From Nilaparvata lugens (lineage: Eukaryota; Arthropoda; Insecta; Hemiptera; Delphacidae): DNA of 64,000 nucleotides. The position numbers and the translations under genes were made by a program. The notes under the pieces were generated by a model. That model did no database searches, was not told where the DNA came from, and saw only the letters and a list, made by a program, of their open reading frames with translations. The DNA is taken from contig NC_052518.1 in assembly GCF_014356525.2 (NCBI RefSeq), positions 35,043,705 to 35,107,704 of the forward strand, in the 5' to 3' direction. This document shows, piece by piece, positions 42,697-53,357 of this stretch (positions are counted from its first letter, which is position 1; the number at the start of each line of letters is the position of its first letter).

Positions 42697-43515
42697 TTAA
42701 AGCTCCTGTGGGTAGTCCACAATTGGAGTACGTTTCGGGACTCTCAGTTGATTTGCTTTCTTCTTAATATAATTTTGAAGACATAAATACAAGAATATAA
42801 CAGTTATCAGTGTTTGCCAGACAATAATAATATAAATGATCAGTTTATTGTTCACCCCTAACAAATCAAAGTTATTTGGCATTTCAACATGATGGAAAAT
42901 GTCTTCTGAGAATGAGTTGTGCTCTTCAAATTTTGAAAAATTCAAGTGCCAATTTTCATTTAAGATTTCTGAAAGGTTTAAGTACTGAGGCAGAGTCTCA
43001 TGTTTAAAAATTGGGATGCTCAATTTAGATAAATTTGTCCACATGTGAGGAATTAAGTTATTAATAGCTGGAGAAGGATGGGAACGGGAGTCGCAAGGAT
43101 AAAGAGTGCTTATCAGTACGTCGCCGTTGTCGTCTTGAAGTTCGCAGTTGCAAGGGATGTGGAGTGATAGGGTTCCTGGACTGTTGCTTGGGACCTCAGT
43201 TGTTGAGTTTTTACAGCGAATTGTCGTCTTTTTGCCGGTGTTGTGGAATAGGAAGGTGTCTTCTCGTAGGCGAGTGATTAGGGTTTGATTGTCAGTTGCT
43301 TTACAATCAAATTTGCAGACTTCTCGTAGCTCCGATACGTCTGCTTCTGATGTTAGAAGGTGGAGACAAGTGGCTTGGGTGGCGGAGTTCGACATCTTTT
43401 TCCTCGGAATCAAGCAGAGGCCTTTCTGCTTGAACTGGCAATCGTCTTCTTCGTCATCTGACAGGATTTGCAGTTTATTTTCTTCTCTAAGTATCAGGTG
43501 ATGTTGGGAGGTCAA
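42697..43515 (-). pseudogene. env: Env-like glycoprotein, C-terminal part with membrane anchor
   Basis: 272 codons. A Cys-rich ectodomain (Cys pairs spread over residues 25-145) with N-x-S/T sites precedes a transmembrane segment near residues 229-249 (IIYIIIVWQTLITVIFLYL). A short basic cytoplasmic tail follows. It continues the upstream env frame after a frameshift in the gap 43516-43590. In a working element this membrane-anchored subunit would mediate fusion. The break means this copy does not encode a continuous envelope. Confidence 0.7.
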
Positions 43516-43589
43516 ACGGCAGGTATGACCATTCCAATGAAGCGGGATAGATTGCAGGTGGAATAATGAAATAGTTGAATTTTTCTTCT

Positions 43590-44480
43590 TTATTGGTATT
43601 TTGAGGTAACCAATAGTTCGTTGTCGGATTTTCTGCAGGATGTTAGTTTCAAGTTTCGAATTTTATCGTTGTCTTTTGTTGATATGGTGAAGTTTCTCTT
43701 GTTTATTTTCTTTTCGAGTTCTTGAAGTCGATTGTTTAGGTCTTCTTTTGAAATGACGTGATGAGAAAGTTGTTGATTGTAGCATCTCATGTCGATTTCA
43801 TTGTAGTTGTTAGATAGAGTCATCATATACATGAAAATAGTAGTCCTCAGTTGTGTTTTCAGTACATCGGTTGTAGTATTCCCTTTCTGAAACTTATTCT
43901 GTTGGGTGAATGATTCTTGCCAAAGAATAAGGTCATGCTTCATGTTGTTCAATACTTTCTTCACGTTCTCTGCCATGCCGTTCATCTTGCGTGTGTTGTC
44001 TATCAATTCGACATGTTCAGCGTGAACGAAGTCTTGAAGATTACTGAGATGAGAAGTGATGTCGGTTTCGGTTTTCACGTATGCGCCCAATTCTTCGTCG
44101 GTAGCTACTCCGCAACACCAGTTTAGGACCGCCCCGATCGTATCGATAGAGCGTTCGCGGCGTGGTAGTCGATTTTCGCTCTCAGCTGGAGTGTTGTCGT
44201 CATCGCTGCCAATGTAAATGCCGTCTTGTAGTTGTAGAAGTTGCAGCTCCGTTCGATGAATCTGATCAAATACTGCACACTCCGATGGGGAAGGGAAAGG
44301 ACATGAGTCAATTTTTAAAGGAGTACTCAGAAGGTTCCTCATAACAAATAAAGGATTTGACCTAGTAATACTGAATGTTATTGGAACTGTGGACTCGTAA
44401 AATACTAAATTGTGAATTTCTTTAAATAGATCTCCGTGAAAAAGGAGAAATTTCTTGAGGCAATACCGTACAACATATTT
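43590..44480 (-). pseudogene. env: Env-like glycoprotein, N-terminal part with furin-like site
   Basis: The frame is open from about 44480, although its first ATG is at 44342, so the true N-terminus with signal peptide is probably joined by splicing, as in gypsy-group elements. A basic cleavage motif RRER sits about 64 residues after that ATG. It is followed by a hydrophobic fusion-peptide-like stretch and a long heptad-rich helix, as in insect errantivirus and baculovirus F-type envelopes. The frame ends at 43590; the rest is in another frame. Together with the downstream part, this is one gene with a single lesion. Confidence 0.7.
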
Positions 44481-45343
44481 CTACAAATGCTAAGGAACAA
44501 AGTATTATGGTATTCATTTTAAAAATATTATATCAGTTAGTACTCTATATTAATCTATCAATGAACAGTTCGTATAAGATATCAATTTTATAAACAATAA
44601 TTACTAGTAAAAACCCCAAAAACCCTACAAATAGATTATGTAAATGGTCAAATTAATAGCTATTTCTTATATTCCAATCGTAATCACCTACTGGAATTGA
44701 TTATTTCATTAACATCAATACAGATAATATTTTTATTAAAATATACGTTTTCACATAAATAATCTTATAAATAAATAAATTATTATATCAAGAATCATCC
44801 GTTTCTGAAAAAGAGAAACATTTTATTACATACGAGTCAAGAAAATAATATTCAAGCATAAATCGTATTTGATGATTTTCAAATAGCATTCATTCATAAA
44901 CAAAAACGTGAGAACAATTCACATCTTTTAATAATGAATCATCGTTAGAATGTCTAGTAAAATTGTCTATCAGAGCTCAATTATATTTCATTGTTTCATC
45001 GAAGTAGAAATCCAATTGATTAATTGATTGATTGAAAACTGCATACTATTGTGATTTGAGAATCATCTCGATATCTAGTCGTGAGAAAATGGATTTGATC
45101 GCTTCACAAGTCAATACTGATCTCGCAAACAAAATTCTCTAAAAATTCAGTTGTAAGCATGATATTGTTTTTCAATGATTTGGAAAATAAATAAATTACA
45201 TGAATGTTTCATCTCGATTTCTTCTCATCAATTGTCTTTTAAATTAATGAAAGGCAAAGATTTAGGATGAGCGAGGTATAATTGCTAGCATAAAGAAAAG
45301 TGCTGGAATAAAGAATACAGTTAGACAATAAAACAATAAACAC
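44481..45343. other. Non-coding gap between pol and env
   Basis: AT-rich, no frame. Expected to contain the splice acceptor for env mRNA and possibly regulatory sequence of the element; I could not fix a site. Confidence 0.4.
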
Positions 45344-48300
45344 TTAATTGATGGGATCTCGTATGAAATATTTTTTCAATTTATCTACATGAAAAGCTAC
45401 ATTTTTATAAGTACCTCGTAGCGGAAAAAATATCTCATAGACTTCATCTGTTACTTTCTTTACTACTTCATATGGGCCTGAATATTTTTTGACTAATTTC
45501 CTAGACTGTCCTTGTCTTACATCAGGATCGTGGACCATAACTAAATCTCCTGGTTCAAAAATGCAATCTGTTCTATTCCTATCGTAATAGTATTTCTGTT
45601 TTTCTTGTGCATCTGATAAGATTGATGGTATCTGTTCTCGCACTTCTTTAAGATTTGCTAATCTCGCGTCTAAATGATAAGTGACGTCGTCATTTTCGGG
45701 AAAGATTTTCAAATCTAAAGGAGTAGTGGCTTCAAAACCGTGCAATAAGAAAAAAGGTGTATATTTCAAAGAGCATTGTTTCGAAGTATTGTATGCGAAT
45801 AAAACTTTCGGCAGCATTTGTACCCACAATTTCCTATTATCGGCTACGTAAGCTGTTAGCATCTCTTGAATTGTCCGGTTGGCTCTTTCGGCCAGACCTT
45901 GACTTTGGTGGTGACTTGATGATCCTAATATGTGTTTGATTCCAAGCTCAACCATAAGGTCATCGACTTTTTTATTTACAAAATGTGTACCTCTATCGGA
46001 TCGAATTTCTTTTGGAACGCCAAATCGGTTTATTAATTTCCATAAGCATTTAGTGGTATTATTTGCGTCGGCGTGTTTACAAGGTTCGGCTAAAATATAT
46101 CGGGTCGTTAAGTCAACAATCGTTAGAATGTATGAATAGCCCATTGAGCTCTCTAACGGACCGATGTAGTCCATCATGATACTTGAGAAAGGCTTACTAT
46201 CACACTTGATGGGCATTAAGAAACCTTGAGGCTTTGTAGTAGGGGTTTTTCTCTCTTGGCAATTTTTACATGATCTTACATAATTCGCAATGTTTTCATA
46301 CATATTTTCCCAATAATATTTCGATGATATTTTCTCATGGGCTTTATAAATGCCGGTATGTCCACCTGTTAAGGAATCATCATGGAATGTTTCAAGGATT
46401 TTATTGATAAGAGATCGGGGTACGAGAAGTTTCAATTGATTGGTATGCCCATCAAATTTCTTCAGATAGACAATGTATTTTTCGATCGTGTATTTTCTCG
46501 CCTTTCTAATCGTAGCTGTATCACTATGATTAGGGTTTCGTATTGCATCATATATTTTTCTTATACTCTCATCATTTTTCTGTAAAGTCTTTATGTCTAT
46601 TTCTTCTATTTCGAATATATTGTAGTTTTCGTCCTTTGTGAGATCAGTTATATACTTCTCTAGTGGATATCTACTCAGGGCATCAGGTACGTGCATTTGG
46701 GCTCCTGGTTTATATTTCAAATCGAACGTGAACTCCGTTAATTTCATAAGTAACTTACTGACTCGAATACTGGGGTTTTTCCAAGTTTTATAGTATTGCA
46801 AACTAGCATGATCTGTGTAGATTGTAAATAATCGGCCAATTAAGTATTGTCTGAAATAATTTACACAATACACTATTGATAGAAGTTCAATCTCTCCTAC
46901 TGCCCAATTTTCTTCATGTTTTGTCAGTTTTCTGGAAACAAAAGCTACTGGATGTAATTTTCCATTGTCATCTGGCTGCGAGATAATGCCCCCTATTCCA
47001 ACTCGAGAAGCATCTGTGTGTACCACTACCTCCTTATCATTATTAAAATGATGAAGTACGGGTTGTGATAAAAGTTTGCTTTTTATTTCCGAGAATGCGT
47101 TCTGCTGATCTTCTTCCCAAGTGATTGGTTTATTCTCGTTATTTTTAGATATCAGATTTGTTAAGGGTATTGCAATTATAGCGTAGTTTTGAATGAATTT
47201 TCGGTAAAATCCACTAAGACCAAGAAATGCTCTGACATCTTTGACAGTTTTGGGTATAGGGTATTTTTCGATAGCTTCCAAGGTTTCGGAAGCGGGTTGT
47301 ATCCCTTCCTTGGAGACAGTGTGTCCAAGTACTTTAATTTTTCGGTAGAAGAAGTGACATTTAGATGTATTCAATTTTAGTCCTACGTCTTGCAATCTTT
47401 TCAAGGTTTTCTCGAGCTGTTGATATTGCTTATCAAATGATTCTCCATAGCTAATGATATCGTCCAAGTAAATCAAAACTCCTCTATACAAATAATCATT
47501 GAATACTTGGTTGATTGCTCGTTGGAAAGCATTTGGAGATGTTCTAAGACCAAAAGGTAGTCTTTTGAACGTGTACAGCCCTTTATGAGTTGCAAATGCT
47601 ACATATTTTCGACAATCTTCGTGTAATGGCTGTTGGAAAAATGCTTGTCTGATATCTAGGGTGGAAAAGTAATCCGAATTGTCAAGAGAATCAAAAATTG
47701 TTTGAAGAAGGGGAAGGGGATATCTATCCGGTAATATTTTCTCGTTCAACATTTTATAGTCTACAACCAATCTGAATCCACCGTCTTTTTTAGTAACTAA
47801 AAATGCGGGAGAAGCATAATGACTCTGGGTTTCACAAACTATTCCTGCTTTTATCAATAACTCTACTTGTCTGTCTATTTCTGTTCTTTGAGCGATAGGT
47901 AATCTGTACGGTGACTTAGCAATGGGTGTGTAATCTGTAAGTTTGAACTTGTATTCGGGTAATTTCACTTCCTTGAAATCAATTTCGTTTGTTGAAAATA
48001 GGTGTTTGTATTTATTGATGAGTCTTTTCGCTTTGGAATTTTGCTCTGGTGTAAGATCTTCATTAATATCTATTTCACAACCTCCTCCATCGAATAGTAC
48101 AGAGTCTACTAATGAAACAGATTCGTCGTAATTACAAACTTCTCCTTCAATTTCACCAATAATAGTTTCATGCAACAATCTTATATCTTGCCTTCCTAGA
48201 TTCAAAATTCTAATTTCACTCATGTTTGTTTCAAAATCATCCTCATTCCAAAGCACATGCAATTTTTTATTATGTAATAACGATTCATTTGGAGTAAAAT

Positions 48301-48346
48301 GGGATACTTTGAGCAATTTTTGTGTTAGATTGACTTTGACATTCAC
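45344..48346 (-). CDS. pol: Gypsy pol: reverse transcriptase, RNase H, integrase
   Basis: An unbroken 1,000-codon frame. RT: polymerase motif LDIRQAF at 230-236, LPFGL at 263-267 and YLDD at 293-296. RNase H: HTDAS with D445, ALSR near 556. Integrase: HHCC zinc finger (H663, H670, C693, C696), DDE core D726, D784, E820, and a C-terminal GPYEVV-type domain near 965. Protease lies upstream in a separate frame, as expected where pol is reached by frameshifting. All catalytic residues I looked for are present, unlike the damaged gag and env. Start assigned at the first ATG; the translated product probably begins by frameshift from the gag-protease frame. Confidence 0.95.
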   Translation of the reverse strand: MNVKVNLTQKLLKVSHFTPNESLLHNKKLHVLWNEDDFETNMSEIRILNLGRQDIRLLHETIIGEIEGEVCNYDESVSLVDSVLFDGGGCEIDINEDLTPEQNSKAKRLINKYKHLFSTNEIDFKEVKLPEYKFKLTDYTPIAKSPYRLPIAQRTEIDRQVELLIKAGIVCETQSHYASPAFLVTKKDGGFRLVVDYKMLNEKILPDRYPLPLLQTIFDSLDNSDYFSTLDIRQAFFQQPLHEDCRKYVAFATHKGLYTFKRLPFGLRTSPNAFQRAINQVFNDYLYRGVLIYLDDIISYGESFDKQYQQLEKTLKRLQDVGLKLNTSKCHFFYRKIKVLGHTVSKEGIQPASETLEAIEKYPIPKTVKDVRAFLGLSGFYRKFIQNYAIIAIPLTNLISKNNENKPITWEEDQQNAFSEIKSKLLSQPVLHHFNNDKEVVVHTDASRVGIGGIISQPDDNGKLHPVAFVSRKLTKHEENWAVGEIELLSIVYCVNYFRQYLIGRLFTIYTDHASLQYYKTWKNPSIRVSKLLMKLTEFTFDLKYKPGAQMHVPDALSRYPLEKYITDLTKDENYNIFEIEEIDIKTLQKNDESIRKIYDAIRNPNHSDTATIRKARKYTIEKYIVYLKKFDGHTNQLKLLVPRSLINKILETFHDDSLTGGHTGIYKAHEKISSKYYWENMYENIANYVRSCKNCQERKTPTTKPQGFLMPIKCDSKPFSSIMMDYIGPLESSMGYSYILTIVDLTTRYILAEPCKHADANNTTKCLWKLINRFGVPKEIRSDRGTHFVNKKVDDLMVELGIKHILGSSSHHQSQGLAERANRTIQEMLTAYVADNRKLWVQMLPKVLFAYNTSKQCSLKYTPFFLLHGFEATTPLDLKIFPENDDVTYHLDARLANLKEVREQIPSILSDAQEKQKYYYDRNRTDCIFEPGDLVMVHDPDVRQGQSRKLVKKYSGPYEVVKKVTDEVYEIFFPLRGTYKNVAFHVDKLKKYFIRDPIN

Positions 48347-48352
48347 GTCTTT

Positions 48353-49225
48353 TCAAGCGGGGATTATTGTTTCAAGAGCACATTTGACGAAATTTACGGG
48401 ATTGGGTATGCAGACTTCTTTTGTAATATTTGTTTCAGAATCGTTGTGTAATCTATTTAATGTACAAATCCACTCTTTATCCATGTCTAATTCGACTATT
48501 TTACCATTATCGTTCATTGAAATGATGTTATTCTCATAATCTAATTTCATTTTATATTTTGAGAAGAAGGAATTTCCAACAATAATATCGGCCTGTAAGT
48601 CTTCAGAAATTACTAAATTTACTTCGAATTTCCTGTCATGTATTTGAATTTCACTCGAGATCATTCCTGTGATCGGCATTAATGAACCATTAGCTACCGA
48701 TAAAGCAATACTACTATTTTTCAAATGTTTTAGATCATCGCTACTTAAAAGATTTTTTTGAACTATGTTTACGTTCGTACCGGTGTCAATGGTAATTGAT
48801 ACATCTTTTCCTTTGAATTTTCCATTAATAGTAAGTACTGGGACTTGAATTCTTCTCTCTTTAGTCAATGATCCATTCATTCCAAGTTCGTGCTGAGCAT
48901 GCATTTCGGAAGACAATAGCTGTTTGAAGTTGGTTTCACTTTCTATTTCGTTAGAGCAATTGTTTTCACTTTCATTTGAGTATAACTGATTATTATTGGC
49001 ATTGAGAAAAAACTGCCTGACAAATTCTATCGCTTTGGATTGTTCATCTTTCATTGATACAGAATATATTATATTACATGTGATTTCTTCTTTATCAATT
49101 GAATTTGAAGAATAATTATCAAATGGAAATTCAGCGCTTTGTTTTTCAAATCCGGATCCCAAGTTCATATCCGATTCGTCTAGGCTCGGGATCCTGTATT
49201 CGAGTTTTTTGATAAGAAAAAACAA
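48353..49225 (-). CDS. Gypsy aspartic protease region
   Basis: About 290 codons that end 7 nt before the pol frame. The protease core begins around residue 128 (VPVLTINGKFKG), with the catalytic DTG at 147-149 and ADIIVGNSFF near 210-219, corresponding to the flap/second strand region. The first part overlaps the end of gag. It processes the Gag and Pol polyproteins. The frame relation to gag (49146-49347) and to pol is different in each case, so expression would need frameshifts. Confidence 0.85.
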   Translation of the reverse strand: MFFLIKKLEYRIPSLDESDMNLGSGFEKQSAEFPFDNYSSNSIDKEEITCNIIYSVSMKDEQSKAIEFVRQFFLNANNNQLYSNESENNCSNEIESETNFKQLLSSEMHAQHELGMNGSLTKERRIQVPVLTINGKFKGKDVSITIDTGTNVNIVQKNLLSSDDLKHLKNSSIALSVANGSLMPITGMISSEIQIHDRKFEVNLVISEDLQADIIVGNSFFSKYKMKLDYENNIISMNDNGKIVELDMDKEWICTLNRLHNDSETNITKEVCIPNPVNFVKCALETIIPA

Positions 49226-49347
49226 TCATCTTTCCAGTGATTATTCCTCTTACAGTATGTACAGAATCTAGTCCTATTAGGGTTGATTGGTGTCCTGTAA
49301 TTGACTGATGTTGATTGTGTGTAATTATTGTTTGTATAAGGTTGTCT
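49225..49347 (-). pseudogene. gag: Gypsy gag, C-terminal zinc-knuckle part (after LINE C)
   Basis: Minus-strand segment left of the LINE C insertion: RQPYTNNNYTQ, then the zinc knuckle CTYCKRNNHWKDDC (C-x2-C-x4-H-x4-C). It resumes exactly where the gag part ending at 50872 stops, as shown by the repeated phrase NNFQR|QPY in the same gene. Confidence 0.8.
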
Positions 49348-50871
49348 CCCCATATTTGTGAAGTTCTGTGCTCTCTGTTTAATGATTGTATTCTTGATGG
49401 CGTTTTTCCTAATTGCTTAAAAATTGTCAAAATAATTCCTCTTTTCAAGAAAGGTTCTGCAAGTGAGTATAATAATTTTAGACCGATTTCTATTATTCCA
49501 GTTATTTCTAAAATCTTTGAGGTAATTTTGTATTGTCAGATTGTTGAGTTTTTTGAAAATAACTCATTGTTCTCCGATAGTCAATTTGGGTTCAGACCTA
49601 ATAGAAGCACAAATACAGCTATATCTGAATTCATGGAAAACTGTATCTATTCTATTGATGAGAAGTGTAATCTACTAGGCAGCTTCTATGACATGAGCCG
49701 AGCTTTTGATACAATATCTCATCCCATCTTATTACAAAAGCTCAAATTCTATGGTTTTGATGACATGTCAACCAATTTAATTGCCTCTTACTTGAGTGAT
49801 AGATTCCAATCTGTTTTTTATGATGGCTGTTTTTCTAATTATTTAAAAGTGTTATCAGGTGTTCCACAGGGTTCCACACTAGGTCCTATCCTCTTCATTA
49901 TATATGTTAATGATCTTCCTGCAGCAATCAGTTGTAAAAATGTAAAACCATTCATGTTTGCTGATGATTTAGCTGTTCAAATAAAAAATAATGGTCTTTC
50001 TGGTAGCTTACATACGGTTAATGAAATAATTGAAGATTGGACAGCTTCTAATTCATTGTGTCTTAATAAGGACAAAACTCAACTTTTGGAATTTGGATTC
50101 AGATTGCAACCTGACAATGCAAAGTTTCTCGGTATTACAGTTCAAAGCAATTTAAAATGGGGCTTACACATCAAAATATTATGTGGCAAACTGTCGAAGG
50201 GAATTTTTATGTTAAATAGATTAAAGTTCATTGTTGATAAGAGTGTTTTAATTTCAGTGTATTTTGCTTATCTTCATTCCCATTTGTATTATGGTGTTGT
50301 TGCCTGGGGTAATGATACGAATGTAAATAAACTATTTGTGTTACAGAAACGAGCAGTAAGGGTCATTGCTAATGTGAATAGCCGTTTTCACTGTGTAGAT
50401 TTATTTAAAAAATTCAAGATTTTGACAGTACCAGCTATTTACATTCTTGAATGTCTTATGTATGTAAAAATTAATTTAGCAAGTATTTCTGTAAATAGCA
50501 ACGTTCACAATCATTACACTAGAAATTCTGAATCGCTTAGAGTGAACCAGTGCAATTATGCAAATACATTGAACTGTTTTAAGGAGTTCGGTATAAGAGC
50601 TTATAATAAGCTTCCTGCACATTTAAAAGAGCTAGAAGTTGGTAATTTTAAAAGAGCCATGAAAAAGATGTTAATAGAAATATGTCCATATAGAAAAGAG
50701 GAGTTTCTAATTTGAGGGTATTTTGTTTGATGTTTGTATGCTTGTGATTGAATTTTTATTTCTATGAATGTAAATACTTTTTATTTACCATGTTAAATTT
50801 ATTATGACGATGCTATGCATTTGTATATAAATGTTTTCGCAATAAAGAAATCTTGAATCTTGAATCTTGAA
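49348..50871 (+). mobile_element. LINE C, 5'-truncated non-LTR element inside gypsy gag
   Basis: Opposite orientation to the host gypsy element. Both borders resolve to within 3 bp (shared TCT) because gag reads continuously across them. The 3' end has a (TTGAATC)n-type tail at 50850-50871. CR1/jockey-superfamily style C-terminus. Confidence 0.85.
49349..50715 (+). CDS. LINE C reverse transcriptase (truncated ORF2)
   Basis: Open frame through the remaining RT: NFRPISIIPVISKIFE, SQFGFRPNRSTNTA, FYDMSRAFDTISHPIL, GVPQGSTLGPILF, the FADD box in MFADDLAVQI, then the C-terminal domain (VLQKRAVRVIAN; KILTVPAIYILE) to the stop at 50715. Catalytic motifs are intact, but endonuclease and ORF1 are absent because of 5' truncation. 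Its own ATG is not preserved, so it is not expected to be translated as such. An intact frame suggests a rather recent insertion. Confidence 0.85.
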
Positions 50872-51475
50872 TCTTTGGAAATTGTTCTGATTTGTTTCGT
50901 GTGGGAAGACGTTTCCGCTCCTATTTCCAAACTGTCTATTAGGATTAGGATTATGTGATTGTGTGTTTCTGTCGCGACCATTGTAATTATTATTGTTTGA
51001 ATAAGGTTGTCTTTGGAAGTTGTTCTGATTTGTTTCGTGTGGGGAAAAGTTTCCGCTCCTATTTCCAAACTGTCTATTAGGATTGGTATTTTGTGATTGA
51101 CCTACATTTCTACTCAAATTTTTCACAACAATACTCAGATCGTTCAATTTCTTTTCTAAAGTATCTACTACATTTATTTTTTGTACAGGCTGTTCGATTG
51201 AAGCATTATGCATTCCTAACTTTTTGTCTAGAAGGAAGCGAGATCTTTCATATTTGGCGAGATTTTTCTCTAAATCTTCAACTGATGCATTGTCCATGAA
51301 AGCAACATGTTGCAATGCTCCTACGTCTAAGCCTCTCAAAACATATCCTACTATTCTTTTCTCTGACATTTGAGGCTCAAGGATGGGACAAAGTTTTATT
51401 ATATCTGCTGTGTATTCTGTGTATGTTTCTGTTTTCGAGTTTTTGTCTGGTTGTCTCTTCATGAACAGGGTCTAC
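50872..51475 (-). pseudogene. gag: Gypsy gag, middle part
   Basis: The frame after a shift near 51475 encodes the capsid C-terminal helices (TYTEYTADIIKLC; EKRIVGYVLRGL) and an Asn-rich linker. That linker contains two direct repeats of NPNRQFGNRSGN...HETNQNNFQR. It stops at the LINE C border (50872); residues read beyond it belong to LINE C. Confidence 0.8.
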
Positions 51476-52132
51476 AAGTTTACTTTTTAAGTGGCCTACT
51501 GCATCAAGAAATGTCGCGTTTTCATTTTTATCCGAAAATATGTCGAAAATTGCCAATGCTGTTTTCTTGAGGTAGAGGGGTAAATACAAGATTTTATCAT
51601 CCTCATCCCACTTATTTATTTTTGCTGCCCTATTGAAGGTTTTCAACCACTCGTTGAAGTCTTCACTCTTTGTACCCCCATAGCTTTCGGGTTTCGCAAA
51701 GGGTCTTTTATCATTCCCTGCCATATTATTTTCTGGAATTGGGATTTTTGCTAAGTTATCGGGAGCTACTGTGTCGTAGATGGGTTCTTGATTTCTGCCT
51801 AGCTTGCCTACTATTCGCTCGTAATCGGCTAGCATAGGGAAGATAATACGATCGCGTTGAGACAGGGACCCTAACTTAAGTAATCGACTTAGAGCATCTC
51901 TAGCTCCTGAATCGTGGTCCACATAAATACAAACTTTTTTTGCCAAGTCAACAGCGAATCTCAAGTATTCAATACTAACAGATTGAGGGATGTGAATACC
52001 TAACTGTTTGCCTAGCTCTAATAATTCTGATTTATCCAGAGATTTTACTTTTAAATCAATAGGTAAACGTAATAATGAAACCTCGAATTCACTAGGTGAT
52101 TGTTCAGAGTCACTAGAACTAGAGCTACTCAT
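51476..52132 (-). pseudogene. gag: Gypsy gag, N-terminal part
   Basis: Starts at ATG 52132 (MSSSSSSDSEQSPSEFE). A helical capsid region follows, including GTKSEDFNEWLKTFNRAAKI and LPLYLKKTALAIFD, the part of Gag that forms the particle. A one-base frameshift in or just before the DPVH codons (about 51475) separates it from the rest. Position is right after the primer binding site and ~190-bp leader. Confidence 0.85.
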
Positions 52133-52324
52133 CTCAATATAAAAATAATAACAATTATCATATTTACCCTGTACGTTGAGAGAATAGAGGACATAATTAT
52201 ACGAGATCAAACACAGAATATAATAATTATGATAATGACCTGAAATGAAAATGTCAATAGATAATTTGAAGGCTAATCTTGTCAATTAATAATCTCTTTC
52301 TCATGAGAACGACGCCCAACACCA

Positions 52325-53357
52325 TGTAATGGAATTGATAAATTGATGGTTGAACTAATTTGATTTATGATGTAATTTAAAATTTGTAACAAAATAATTA
52401 ATATTGATTGTATTCAACAAGAATTACAGGTCCTAACTCTCTAGGAGTTGGATACAGAAATTAATAAAAGATAATGCTGTTATATTATAATTGAAAAATA
52501 AGATGTACTGATCAAATAAATGAGGGGTTAAATATCTCTTGGCTAACGAGAGGTTAAATTTGGATCTTACTCTTTATCTCATGAGAAAGGTTTTAATTGT
52601 AAAATAATTAAATTTAGAATGAATAATATAATTTTTATTGATAATTTAAAAAGAATTATTTTCAAAAGATAAAATATGATTTCAAATAATATTGACAAGA
52701 TATACCCTCAGATAAAAATAATATAATTAATTTGGCACTTACTCTACCCAAATGGGAGACCCTCTCAGTAGGGAGAAGTCGGGCTGGTTGATCTGCTGTA
52801 GATGTTTCCAGGTCCCGTCCTTACCACCGACTGCTCGCTTCTCATTTTTTCCATAATTTTACTTGTCATGAATTTTCACCGTCGTCAGCAATTTATCTAT
52901 TCATTGTGAAAATTCATGGCAAATAATAAAAATTATGTAGTTCTATTACATCCCCGGGTCCCCCTAAACTTCGGCCCGAAGTTATCGAAAAAACGGCATC
53001 TCTCTAAGTTAATTTTTACACATTTCAATAAAATTTCAAAAATTAAAGTCAAAATTACCGCAAGCTAGAATTATTATTATTATTATTCACAATATTATTC
53101 TAATTGGATATTTATATGTAACATAACTTTCAATGAATACCTTAAATCTATGTGAGTGCCAATTCATAAGCTAAATGCAAGTGATATAAATTACATTATA
53201 GTGAACTAATTCATAAAAATCAAACTTAACACATCAATCAACTTCAAATCAACAATTCAATACATTCATATCTGAATAAGAATTGAATGGAAAAATTTCA
53301 ATTATATTGATGAATAAAATTAAACCTACAAAATCTACGAAAGTAATAAAATTGAAT
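52325..53357 (-). repeat. Gypsy element 5' LTR (with extra 258-bp block)
   Basis: Matches the 3' LTR except for 52787-53044, a block with its own inverted repeat (CATGAATTTTCAC / GTGAAAATTCATG). Without obvious duplications at its borders I cannot tell insertion here from deletion in the other LTR. Confidence 0.9.

Larger units (their letters stand above)
41660..53357 (-). mobile_element. Gypsy-type endogenous retrovirus-like element with gag, pol and env (minus strand)
   Basis: Two LTRs (41660-42434 and 52325-53357) flank gag, protease, RT/RNase H/integrase and an env-like gene, all on the minus strand. Just inside the 5' LTR (minus strand, from 52324) stands TGGTGTTGGGCGTCG, fitting a primer binding site. 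gag is interrupted by LINE C (49348-50871). The insertion lies in LINE A without a matching target duplication. Confidence 0.9.
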
